From the NCBI GenBank assembly GCA_014281115.1, contig JACONQ010000014.1, forward strand, positions 1,736,001 through 1,800,000: a stretch of 64,000 nt of DNA, given 5' to 3'. Source of the stretch: Laburnicola sp. R22_1. Taxonomy: Eukaryota; Ascomycota; Dothideomycetes; Pleosporales; Didymosphaeriaceae. Positions 1-10,240 of this stretch are shown piece by piece (within the stretch, counting starts at the first letter, position 1; the number at the start of each line of letters is the position of its first letter). The notes below the pieces were generated by a model. It had not been told where the DNA came from, searched no databases, and saw only the letters and a list, made by a program, of their open reading frames with translations. The position numbers and the translations under genes were made by a program.

Positions 1-1039
1 TTAAGGCGAGGAACTGCGAGTAATAAGAGTAAGAGTAAGAGTAAGTAGTAGCGGTGGGAGCATAGGAGAGATAGGCGGCAGTAGTAAGGTCCTAGGAGGC
101 AGTATATAGCTTGCTAGTTGCAAGAGAAAATCTACTATAGGAGAGTAATAAGCTAGTTAAGTTAGTTGCTATTATAATTATTGTCGTTATTATTATAGTA
201 AAAAATATTATTAAAGAAATTATTAATTACGTAACACAGTAGTTAGTTAAACAGTCGGCCTAGAATTACGTAATATTACGGATTAACCCTAGGAGAGAAT
301 AGATAAGAGGTATATATACTAGGCTAATACTCTTAGTAAATATAATATAATATTCTAATATAGACTAAAACCTATTAACTTAAAAGTAAATGTCCTTTTG
401 CAATACTAGCAAAATGTACCTACTAACACTAAAGATAACTAAGTTAAGTTCTATAAAATTTAACTTTTTAAGAAAATTTCTTTAGAAAATAGGAATATTA
501 GGTTTTAAATATCTATAGCCCTAGCAATATAAGCTCTGCCTAGGAGGCTTAACCCCCTTAGAGAAGAAGAGAGCTAGGCTAAACGTAGGAAATGCTAGTC
601 TTCTCCTTCCTACTTACTAGAAGAGTTCCCCCCTAGACTAAAAATACACTCCTTAGTAGACCTAGACTTAGATAAACTATAGTTTTATAGCTTAGAGAGA
701 GATTTTATATTAAGGAAAGCAAAGAAGTGCATTTTTTACTATAGGCGCACTTTTTCCTTCTCTTTAAACCTAAAGATTACTATATAAGAATGCAATATTA
801 ATAACACTAGTTACCTCTAGTATAGAAAATAAAAATAGGTCCTAGACTAGAAACTCCTATAAATAATACTAGTTACTATAGTCTATAACTCTCTTATACT
901 TAAGTACTTAGAAAGAGAGATTACCTATAAAATAATTACTAAATTATACTTTATTTTAGAAATATTAGACTTTATTTATAAATTTATTAAGAACTATAAT
1001 ATATACAAAAGAACTAAGCTATAAAGAGATATAAAATAA
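1..1039. repeat. AT-rich RIP-degraded repeat block
   Basis: The sequence is dominated by TA, CTA and TAG words, with stops in every frame and few CA or TG dinucleotides, while CpG-containing words such as GCG persist. That is what RIP-type C-to-T change at CpA leaves behind. It opens with short AAGAGT-like iterations near 25-45. The stretch from about 940 reads in the same frame as the gypsy integrase remnant that follows, so it is probably the upstream part of the same retroelement. No intact gene is visible. Confidence 0.75.
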
Positions 1040-1900
1040 GGGCTACTAAAACCTCTTCCTCTTCTAGACTAGATATAAAAGAAAATCTCTATAGACTTTA
1101 TTACTAAGCTCCCTATAAGTAGGAGAAATATAAACTTAATAGTAGTATGTAATAGACTAGGGAAAGGAATAGTTTTAGTCCCCTTACTAAACTTAGAGGT
1201 AGAAATAGTAGTAGAGGCGTTTCTTTATTATATTATAGCCTATTATTAGCTTGCTAACGCTATAATCTCTAACTGCGAAGGTTAATTTATAAGCAACTTT
1301 TAGAGGCATTTATATAAGAAAATAAAAATCTAAATGAGATTATTCTTCTCTAAATATCTAGAAACTAATTGTACTATAAAATATATAAAATTTATAATTA
1401 AAGCATACCTTCACACCTTTACATAATAGGACTAGAGAAATTAGGCCCTATACTGTCCTATAGCGCAAATAGCTATTAGTATGCAAGAAGCCACCTCTAC
1501 TAGAGTAGCACTATTCTTTCTCTAGCATAAATATAATATAGACCTATTTAAGCTAGATATAGAAATAAAAGCTATTAACTATTACTAGTAGGATTTATAG
1601 CTAGTAAAGTCTACTAAAGCTTTGCTATAGAAGTTCTAAACAGTTTTTATATTTATTTAAGCTATAATAGCTAAGTTCTAATAAGAATAGAAGTAGTAAG
1701 CAAACTAGCACTAAAGAGACACTTCTATATTAAAGGAAGGAGATAAAGTCTAGCTCTAGTATAGGAACTACCTATCTAACTCTTATCCTAATAAAAGTTA
1801 GACTAGAAAAATATAAAGTTTATAGTTACATAAGTAGTAGACTCCTATAATATAGAACTAAATATTTTACCTAGAGTTTACTTAGTGTTCTTAGTAAATT
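1040..1900 (+). pseudogene. Ty3/gypsy retrotransposon integrase remnant (RIP-degraded)
   Basis: One forward frame (codons starting at positions congruent to 2 mod 3) keeps recognisable Ty3/gypsy integrase landmarks although it is broken by many TAA/TAG codons. At 1082-1117 it reads an ISIDFITKLPIS-like segment, matching the start of the integrase core. It is followed by a VVC-RLGKG segment, a segment resembling the IVSDRG..FTS part of the core, and a QEATST..LFFL segment near 1480-1530. At 1739-1756 it reads GDKV-stop-L, matching the GDKVWL motif that begins the integrase C-terminal region. Most stops sit where Q or W would be expected, as C-to-T or G-to-A change predicts. Family knowledge: integrase inserts retroelement cDNA. 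This copy cannot be functional. I found no clear flanking LTRs. Confidence 0.6.
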
Positions 1901-4324
1901 ATCTATGCCTAGCTAGAGAAGACCCTTTTCTTAGCTAGGCTATAGATAATAGGAAACTAGAGACTATTATTATTAAAGAAGAAGAGGAATAGATTATAAA
2001 AAATATCTTAGCTAAGAAACCTATCTAAAGGGGAAAAGGGCTATAGAGATTACTATACTAAGTTAAGTAGTTAGATAATACTAACCTAACTTAGAAATCT
2101 ACTACAAATCTCTCTACTATAGAGGTATTAGATTGCTAGAAAATATACACCTCTCTATTTTAAAAAAATAATAGAGAGTTACTTATAAACTTTTATAGGA
2201 ACTCCCTAAACTAATAAATATACTATAGCTTCTAATATAGAAGTTATATCCCTAGTAAAGAACTTAAAAAGCTTCTACTAAAGAGAGGTTAGAATAAGTC
2301 TAGACCTCTATCCCTTTTTACTAATTATTTAAGGATTAGTAAAGAATAAGACTTTAATCTACTTAGAAGAGTAGGGAACGTATAAGAAAGTACTATATAT
2401 TATTTAGGAGCGTTAGCTCTAGTATTAGCTAGTAAAAAAAAGAAGAATTGTCCTTTTTATAATAAAATAATATAGGTTCTAAGTAATAGGAAGTAGGGTA
2501 ATTAGGAAGGGAAGAAGGAAAGGCTATTTAGAAGAAGATATTACAAAGAAGAAGGAATAGATATAGCGTAACTAAAGGGATTAAAGTATTTCTTAAGCTA
2601 CGCTTATAGCTTAGCTATACCTATAAAGTTATAGACTATATAAGAAAATACCTTTAGACCTCTATAATAAAACTAGATATAGGGATAGAAAAATTCTAAT
2701 ATTTTAAAAAAATAAATAAGAATACTACTTCTCCCCTATAAACTTGCTTTTGCCTAGGTTAGGGTTAAAGTCTATTTCCTTAATCTTCTTATAAAGAATA
2801 GCAATTTAATAAGAACTAAGAGTTATAAAACCTAGAATCTACTTAAGATACTCTAGAAGAGCAGTAATCTTACACCCTTCTAATATTTTACTAGCGCAGA
2901 TAGTCTCTATAATATCTAGGACAAGCTTAACTAGATCTTAATAAGAAGGCTTTAGAATAAGTAGAGTAGGAGTGGCAATTAACTATAGTACAATATTAGC
3001 TAAAGAAGATAAACTCTAAAAATCTAGAACTTATAGTAAGTTTGGTCGCATTGTTTATTTAGTGTTAATTACCCTTTTTAAACCCCTTTTTTTAATTTAA
3101 GCCTGCGTAGGTTGGGATAGAAAGGCTGCTCTAGTCTAGCGCCTAAAAATATTGTCTACTCCTAGTCTCCTCTACTAACGCAACAGTAGTTACTGCGCAC
3201 TTATCCTACTATCTATAAGCGCTCTAACACTATTAATTTACTTAAAGCGTACATAGTAAACTAACTTGCTCTATTATTACTATTATTAGTAATTGCGCTA
3301 TAAGCGCGCTACTACTCTAGCGCACTTATATATTGCGCTTACTATCTAATACTATAACTATAAGAATCTAGCGTATCTACGTAACACTCTTCTTCTCTAG
3401 CAACTTATTAATAAATATCTTCTTCTTTTTTCTCTTAATCCTACCCTCTATTGCTGCCTTCCTAACTAGTAGCAATATAAAAAACTATAGTAAGAACTCT
3501 ATATATCTATTATTACTACTTCTGTAGTTACTAATTTATTGCTAGCCTAGCTAGTACACTAGAACTGCCTTATATAGAGTAAGGTATACCTTCTACTTTC
3601 TATTAATAATACTCTAAATGGAGCAGTATTCTAGTATAGACCTAGCAATAGCAGTAAGTAAATAGATCTTTAAAGCGTACTTTTAGGCAGCCTTAACAGC
3701 AGCATTAGTATTAAAGCTTAGGAAGATAGCAGGAAATAGAGTAGTAGAAGTCTCCTTAAAGTTAATTTTAATATAGAGATAGAGTATTAGTGTACCTATA
3801 GTGTGTAAGCTCCTATCTAGCATATATCTTATAAGTAGCATAAACCTACTATTATAATAGCTATTGCTAGCAATCTTTAGGAATAATAGTAGAAAAAATA
3901 ATAGTTGCAGTGTTATACTAGTTACGGCACTAGCGCTATCTTATACCTTCTTTTCCCCCACTCTAAACTATAGTATAGCCTTATCTATAGTTTTGTATAT
4001 AGATTTTTTTTAGTTAGAGTAGGCGCGCTAAGTCTACTAAGCTCGCTTAGCTTACTTATAACGCGCTAACCCCTTTTTATTAACACTTTAAAACGCTTTT
4101 CTATGTATATAATAGCAGAAGGGATATCTGCTATTATTGTAATATTTTTATTAGAAACTTCTTAGTCGCAAAAAAAATGGTAAGTTTATTAGAAAGGGCT
4201 TAGAGAATAGTATAAGTATTCTACTAAACTATAAGAATCTAATATAGGAGCTTTATATCTTATCTAGAATATCTAGTATTAGTATTATCTATCTTCTAGG
4301 GCTTAACTTAAGCACTCTAGATAG
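1901..4324. repeat. AT-rich RIP-degraded block, no gene
   Basis: This continues the TA-rich, stop-rich composition with no open frame. Probable remains of the retroelement run to about 3000. From about 3090 to 4320 the sequence contains GCGC-containing islands in TA-rich DNA, which suggests one or more further degraded repeats. The Tc1-like element begins immediately to the right, at a TA dinucleotide. Confidence 0.65.
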
Positions 4325-4999
4325 TACAGTGCCAAGCCAAAAGTCTGTTCCCCCAACACGCTAACGCGCGTACACCAACACCAACACCCTATTTTCAACA
4401 CTACATTACTCCACCAATATGAGCTCTTTTGGTGTAGAAATTTCAGGAAATCGTCACCGCAATGCCGAATTATCTGTCCAGCAACAGGATTTAATTATCG
4501 CGAAGTGTGAGGCGGGCGCGTCATCGCGGGAGTTGGCTGAGGAGTTTAACTGTACGCGTCGCTGCATTAACAAAACACTTTAGAGATATGGAGAACAACA
4601 CTATAATTAATCGCGGCCTTAATTAGGGCGTCCCTAGGCGCTTAATACACATAACAAGCGTGTACTCTATTAAGAGGCACGAAAAAACCCAAGGATCGAA
4701 TACCTAGCCCTCCTCCGCGAGGCCTCCCTCCGCCGCATCTCTCGAACGACTGCATATCGCGCATTGAAGGCAGAGAGCCTGACCAACTTCCAGGCAGCGC
4801 GGAAGCCCAAGATCACTCGCGCGGTGGCCCAGGAGAGGCGTTAATTCGAACGGGAATATCGCAATTGGGATTGGCGCGGACAGCCCTTCCGGTTCTTAGA
4901 TGAGTGCTCTATTTAAAGACGCTCCGGCGGCACATCTACATGGGTTTTTCGCCTCCCACACAAGAAATGGAGACATGAGATGATCGAGGAGACAGTTAT

Positions 5000-5206
5000 T
5001 GTTGGTTCCACGTCGGGTCGTGTATACACGGTAAACAGTAATAAATAGATAGTCAAAGATTTTTGGTTGTAAGTTGTTGTCCTATCCTCACCGTGGAGGT
5101 GAGGATAGGGCAGACCCCCTGTCAAACACTGGCCAAACAAGGAGGCAAGGCTAGGGGTAGAACCCCTGTAACAACGCTAGCTACTTGGGGAGAGCTACTG
5201 CCAACA
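5000..5206. repeat. Solo LTR (207 bp) with 5-bp target duplication
   Basis: The segment starts TGTTGG and ends CCAACA, a perfect 6-bp terminal inverted repeat of the TG...CA kind. It is bounded by identical 5-bp GTTAT repeats at 4995-4999 and 5207-5211. No retroelement coding sequence is present, so this is a solo LTR left by recombination between the two LTRs of a full element. It contains a strong internal inverted repeat at about 5081-5108 (CCTATCCTCAC paired with GTGAGGATAGG). Deleting it with one GTTAT restores the Tc1 transposase frame. The family is uncertain; short LTRs of this form are common in Ty1/copia elements. Confidence 0.85.
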
Positions 5207-5290
5207 GTTATATCAAGATCTCGCGCGGCAATAGTGTGGGCGAGTATCTGGCTTGATTGGAGAGGGCGGGTTCGGCGGAGTCCCTTAGTA

Positions 5291-7415
5291 CCATGGGTGC
5301 GGGGTCAATGCGCGCCGAGCCTCAATGCGCGCTCAACACCAAACCAGCTCAGCTAAACTTGAAGCTGCAGAGCTCCCTACAATTGCTATTATTATAAGAA
5401 TTTCTGGTGATGAGGTCTATGAATCTTAATAATTAATTATAGCTATAAAAATCTACTCGGAGTTCTAATATTCCGGCCCCGGCGCGACTGAGGCTGTAGA
5501 GGCTGCGATGCAGCACCTGAGGCCTCAGCAGCATCTATAGCCTTATTAATAAGCTTTTTTTCCCTTATGCCCTGCTTAGGTAGCCTTAATGCCTTTTTGC
5601 TACCTTTCTTAGCTATTTTTATATAATTCTTATAGTGTTACTAAGCCCTGCGAGCCTGCTGCTTCTGGGCTCGCTCAGCTGCCTGATCCGCCTTTGCCTT
5701 CGCTTAAGCTGCCTAAGCCTCAGCCCTTGCAACGCGCTTCTCTTAGAGTAGTCTAGCCTTCAGCTGCTAGCTAGCCCTCTAAGCCTCAGCTGCCTTAGTT
5801 TTTTAGAGTACTAGCTGCTCTGCCTTGGCCTCTTTTTGCTGTAGACGATTACGTGCCTCCTGCACCTTCCTTAGGGACCAGAAAACAGCACCCCCTAAGT
5901 ACTCAGTAGGCTGGTTATCCAGCAAAGGCTTGCCACGCTTCCTACGCCTCTTCTCATTGCCTAGTGCTGCTCTTAGTCCCTTATTTTTATGCTGTAGTAG
6001 CTGTTTTTGTACGGCAATTGAGTGCACTGTTTGGCTCAGCTTCTTTGCCTTATTACTATTCCCTATATCTACTGCAGCCTTTAGGAGCCGGTCGATTTTC
6101 CTCCAGTTAGACGCGCTGAGTACTGAGGTTGAGCTTTCTCTTGATTCCTGCTTAGGTAGGCTGGTCTTAGTGAATCTCTTGAGTATAACCTCTGGGTTGA
6201 GTGGTGATATGCCAGTAGCCTCAAAGGCCTTAATAATCAATGGCTTCCTGAACGAGCTACCCCAAGCCCTCCAGAATAGGCTAAAGAAGTCTCTTTTTGC
6301 GATTGACGATAGTCCCTGGCACCTGTGTAGGAAGGCTGAGAGCTCAGCTGAGTAGGCAGTGGAGAGAGGCTTAAACATAACAACGTTGAGCGGCTGTAGC
6401 GTATGCGTCGAATGAGGCGGAAATATAGCTAGGAGTATCCTATTCCGGTCACAGTAATTGATAAAATCCATAGTAAGGTGGGATCCATGGCCGTCAAGGA
6501 TAAGTAGTTGGTAGGAGCGTCCAGCTTTCTCCTTAGTACAGCGATCGAACACCTGCTTAAGCCACGCGAGGCCTATCTCGTTATTTGTCTAGCTAGAAGG
6601 CGATGAGGTGATAAAGGCTGAGTGTTCCTGAGGGTTGATTTCTTCAACCCAGCTTGATTGTAGGCTACCTGAGGCAGCCTGATAGATGAGGGCTGGATCT
6701 AGAGCCGATCCGTCGGCGCATATGCAGGCTAGGAGCGAAATCCACTCACGGCTACCATCCTGAATAGCCTGCCTCACCTCCTTGCTCTCGTACAGCTGCC
6801 TACTAAAGATCCGCTTTGAGCGAGTAGTAATGCCTAGTAGGATGCCTTTTTTGTCCATATTGTACGTGTGCTGAGGCTCGATATCGTATTAGCTAATTTT
6901 CTGCTGTAGTAGGTCGAAATATAGGCTGTACTTTGTCTCTGAGTCGGCTTTGTGGCGATTGCTGTCCATTCTAGCTGTCCATCTTGAAACTAGATCAATG
7001 CTGTGTCGCTTAACGAACTGATCAACCCAGTACATGCTAACGCTCGTTTTGGCTATACAGGCTGCAAAGTTCTGGATCATTTGCCGTGTAGGTGGTAGGC
7101 CTCGCTAAGTGAGTTTTTTGATATAGCGTATAAGCTCCTGCTCCTGTTGAGGGCGAAGTTTTTGTCGGTTGATTCCCTCAGCTGTACGCGACTGCGTTAC
7201 AGCCTGGTGTCTCTGGGTGAGCGTAGAGCGTACAACGCTATGCTCCTTCGCGATTTTTGTATAGTTGATAGAGTCTCCAGGTTCTTGCGATTGTATCGCT
7301 TCAAGCGCAGCCTCAATTGACCCCATATTGGTAGCGATAGGTGGTGTTGAAGCTTGAGGTGTTTTCGTGTTGAGCGCGCATTGAGGCTCGGCGCGCATTG
7401 ACCCCGCACCCATGG
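5291..7415 (-). mobile_element. Fot1/pogo-like DNA transposon nested in the Tc1 element
   Basis: Perfect 49-bp terminal inverted repeats lie at 5291-5339 and 7367-7415, beginning CCATGGGTGCGGGG. They are flanked by TA at 5289-5290 and 7416-7417. The element is 2125 bp and inserted in reverse orientation to its Tc1 host. Each terminal repeat contains the word TCAATGCGCGC twice, a possible paired transposase-binding site. The internal gene is a single damaged transposase frame on the minus strand. Confidence 0.9.
5443..7326 (-). pseudogene. Fot1/pogo-type DDE_1 transposase with nonsense codons
   Basis: A single minus-strand frame runs from ATG 7326 (MGSIEAALEA) to about 5443 with only nonsense breaks and no frameshift. 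Stops lie at 7105-7107, 6889-6891, 6589-6591 and 5803-5805, with several more in the C-terminal tail. The order is that of the family: an N-terminal helix-turn-helix, a CENP-B-like second DNA-binding region, then the DDE core. MDKKG supplies the first catalytic Asp and LLILDGHGSH the second. The third, usually in an LQPLD motif, reads LQPLN, an Asp-to-Asn change explained by one G-to-A transition. The tail is rich in Lys, Arg, Ala and Gln and likely coiled. Non-functional; damage is of RIP type. Confidence 0.85.
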
Positions 7416-7991
7416 TAATCATGCCCAGGGACCTAGCAGCTCGTTGCAAAGGATACAGCGCATGGAGTTATATTGAAGCTCTACGCGAAGGACTCCTCTG
7501 TAATTATCACGCAGGAGATATCTATATGCACGACAACGCGCCCATCCACAGGGCGCGACAGTCGCTCGATTTTTTGGCAGAACACGGCATACAACCGATC
7601 GAGTAGCCGCGTTATTCCCCTGACATCAACCCCATCAAACATCTCTGGTGGTCCCTCAAGAGAGAACTCCATAAGCGTTACCCCAATATGGGCGACCTTG
7701 GCGACGGCGACAAGGACTTTGAGACCTTCTGCGCGGCGTTGAAAGATTGCTGGCGTAGGATCCCTGATTCGCTGATTCGCAAGCTTATACTTAGTATGCC
7801 GCGCCGCCTACTTGCTCTCTGGCGTGCGCGCGGGTATTAAACAAAATATTGATCAAATAATTATCTCTATATCAATTATCAACTCTCCGGGAGCGATATT
7901 AGGGGTGCCGGAGCGCTCTGCGCGACGGGGTGGTGATGATGGCGGACCTCGCTTACCCCTGCGGGGAACAGACTTTTGGCTTAGTACTGTA

Positions 7992-9629
7992 GAGCTATAC
8001 TTATAGGCAAAGACGTTAAGATAAGCTTACTAGAGTTTAAAAAGGGGCTTACTAGTATAACTATTACTATAAAGAATATATTTTAAAATAAAGTTAGTAA
8101 ATTTAGTCTTAGCAAAGTCCTCTTATAAGCTATCCTAGATCTAAAATATAAATTAGTAAGAAAGAGGTTTACTAGAGAATTATTATACCTTACCTAAACA
8201 CTTGCTAGAGTAAACTATATAGGCCTTATAGTTACGCTTCTTTCCTATAAGCCTCTATATATAGAAAGTAAGCTGCTTAAGGCAGCGCTAATAGGTCTTT
8301 TTGCAAATATAGGCAGTCTTATAGACGTACTTTATAGATATTATATAAATAGCCTTAAAAGTCTTCTAATTGCAGCTTAGGTTCTTAAAGAACTACTTAG
8401 AATTAGTAAGAAATAACACAAAAGAACTAAAGAACTAACCCTATAATAGTTCTTTATAGTCTTATTACGTATAAACTTCTTAAGATTCTTAACACTATAA
8501 AAATCTAAAGTAGGTAGTAAAGGCTTGCTATTATAAGTAAGAGTGCTATAAGTTATAGCCTTTATAGGGGAATGCTAAGCTGTAGTTAAGCTAGCCTTTA
8601 GACGCTTACTTAGAGTTATAAGAGCTATTATAAAGTGTTACTTATTAGCTCTAACTATAATAGAGATTAATAATAAAAAAGATAGTAAAAATAGTATAAA
8701 AGTAGAAGTAGTAATTAGGATGCAGCATAATATTAATAAGAAGTGTTGTAGATATAGTAGTAGAGTAGAGAAAAAGAGTAGAACTAAAGTAGGGAACCTT
8801 TTTATTTATCTTAGCTAAAGCAAACAACACTAGTATAAATTCTTAACTAAAATAGACAGCTATGCTATAAAGAGCTAAAAGAAATAAATATAAACGCATT
8901 AGATATAATAACTATACTAGGGGGCGCTAAGTGTGTTAGTTATTTTTTATATTCTAATCCTTATATCTAATATAAGAAAAAGAAATCTATAGATACCTTT
9001 TATAGAAAAGTAAAGTAAAAGAATAAGACTTATATAGCTAGAGCTTAGCTCTATTAAGTAGTAAGTTTCTTTTTTAATAAATTTGTAGAAGGTAGAATAT
9101 AGTATTAAGTACTAGGCATAGCTACTATTTTTTATTTTTAACTTATATATCTAGAATATAAAATAAATAAATTATATATACACACTATAGATAATTAAAA
9201 TAAAATAATAGAATTCTTACACTTAAAACTTAGCTCTATTAAGTAACAGGTTTTTTTAAAAATAAAATTATAAAAAAGGTATACTATTAGGTATTAGATA
9301 GTGTATACCTATACGCGTAGCTTAGTTACTCTAAATTTCTACCTATAATTATATATAATAATAACTATATAATATATATCTACTCTATACTTACCTACAC
9401 TAAAATATATATTTATAATACTATTAAATAGATATTAATTTTTTTCTAGCCTATAGCGTAGATATGCTTAGTAGAACTAAGCTATAGAAGAAAGTACGCA
9501 CTTTTGTTAGTAGAAAGTCTTACTTTTCTAGCTAGAAATTAATTATATAATTTTTTCTATATAGACTAAGACGGCGTATAAAACTAATAAACTAAGAAAG
9601 TAAGACTTTTGTAAGATCTATATTAGTAA
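7992..9629. repeat. AT-rich RIP-degraded block
   Basis: TA-rich DNA without open frames directly abuts the right end of the Tc1 element. Two related segments, starting near 9048 and 9227, share a CTTAGCTCTATTAAGTA word and a similar T-rich continuation, which suggests an internal or LTR-derived duplication about 180 bp apart. A minus-strand frame around 8150-8400 is Lys/Tyr-rich with stops at possible Gln positions, but I could not assign it to a family. Confidence 0.6.
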
Positions 9630-10240
9630 CTGTCACAACGCGTCCCCTGTGGCAGCGTAACCCCCTAGTTGACCTAGACTGGCCTAGATTAGCCTTGGCT
9701 AGGGCAGAGTTTTCTTCTTAGGCCTTGTAGCCTTTAGACCTACTTTCCTTTTTTAAGGGATCGTCTTAATAGTGAATTGATAGATTAAGCATTGTACCCA
9801 CGATCTTACAGTAACTAGCCTCTAGTTAGCACTAAATTAGTAGGTTACGCTACTACTTTAGTGCTAGGAGCTTAGTTAGACTATAGATTATAAACTCTAC
9901 CTACCTAGGAAGCTTACCTACCTACTTACTTAAGTAATTATATATAAGTAGAATTTAAAATAAATACACTTATATAAATAGACTTTTTGTCCGTATACCG
10001 TACGGGCAAGGGCACCTAAGGGTGTTGAGGTTTCAATATTGCCGCACGATGGCATCACGTGGGGATCACGTGATACCCGTGCGCAGCGGCCCGTGCGCTG
10101 CAAGATCTTCTCCTTTCCATCCGCACTCTCTCTAGAGACAAGTAATCAATACCAAGTCATTCTGTTATGTTATTTCCTTTTTCTTGTACGATTGCCCCGT
10201 ACACCCTCCACGCTTGCCAGTATAGAGGATTAGAATTTAA
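9630..10240. repeat. GC-richer island in RIP block; possible LTR fragment
   Basis: Between two TA-rich blocks this stretch recovers ordinary composition at 9632-9740 and 9985-10225. It starts with TGTCACAACGCG, which resembles an LTR start. It contains a TCACGTG...CACGTGA inverted repeat near 10054-10072. No matching second copy or target duplication was found, so the LTR reading is only a suggestion. The 64-codon frame at 10039-10233 has no recognisable feature. Confidence 0.3.

Larger units (their letters stand above)
4419..7840 (+). pseudogene. Tc1-type DDE transposase, disrupted by point mutations and two insertions
   Basis: The frame opens at ATG 4419 with an N-terminal helix-turn-helix region (a SSRELAEEFNCTRR segment). 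It is interrupted by stops from about 4580 and shows the catalytic region after 7416. Reading across the solo LTR (5000-5206) and the pogo-like insertion (5291-7415) keeps the frame, which confirms both as later insertions. The C-terminal part shows DNAPIHRARQ, with the second catalytic Asp, and a SPDINPI segment followed by HLWW. The third acidic catalytic residue, Glu in this family, reads Lys, and the Trp expected before the PRYSPD segment is a TAG stop. Both fit G-to-A change. The frame ends at TAA 7838-7840. Non-functional; it would have moved the surrounding element by cut-and-paste. Confidence 0.85.
4327..7989 (+). mobile_element. Tc1-like DNA transposon carrying two nested insertions
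   Basis: Terminal inverted repeats of about 27 bp lie at 4327-4353 and 7963-7989. They share the core AAGCCAAAAGTCTGTTCCCC and differ at two of the outer ten bases. The ends are flanked by TA at 4325-4326 and 7990-7991, the usual Tc1/mariner target duplication. Removing the solo LTR with one target copy (212 bp) and the inner pogo-like element with one TA (2127 bp) leaves about 1.32 kb, the normal size of a Tc1 element. It is embedded in much more AT-rich, RIP-degraded DNA yet keeps ordinary base composition, so it probably arrived after its surroundings decayed, or was exposed to fewer rounds of RIP. Confidence 0.88.

Noticed and set aside
1..60. Possible telomeric repeat at the window start
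   Set aside because: The AAGAGT-type iterations do not match TTAGGG repeats and are short and irregular.
5063..5356. 97-codon plus-strand frame across the solo LTR and Tc1 sequence
   Set aside because: It runs through an LTR, Tc1 transposase remnants and a pogo TIR; explained by the nested insertions, not a gene.
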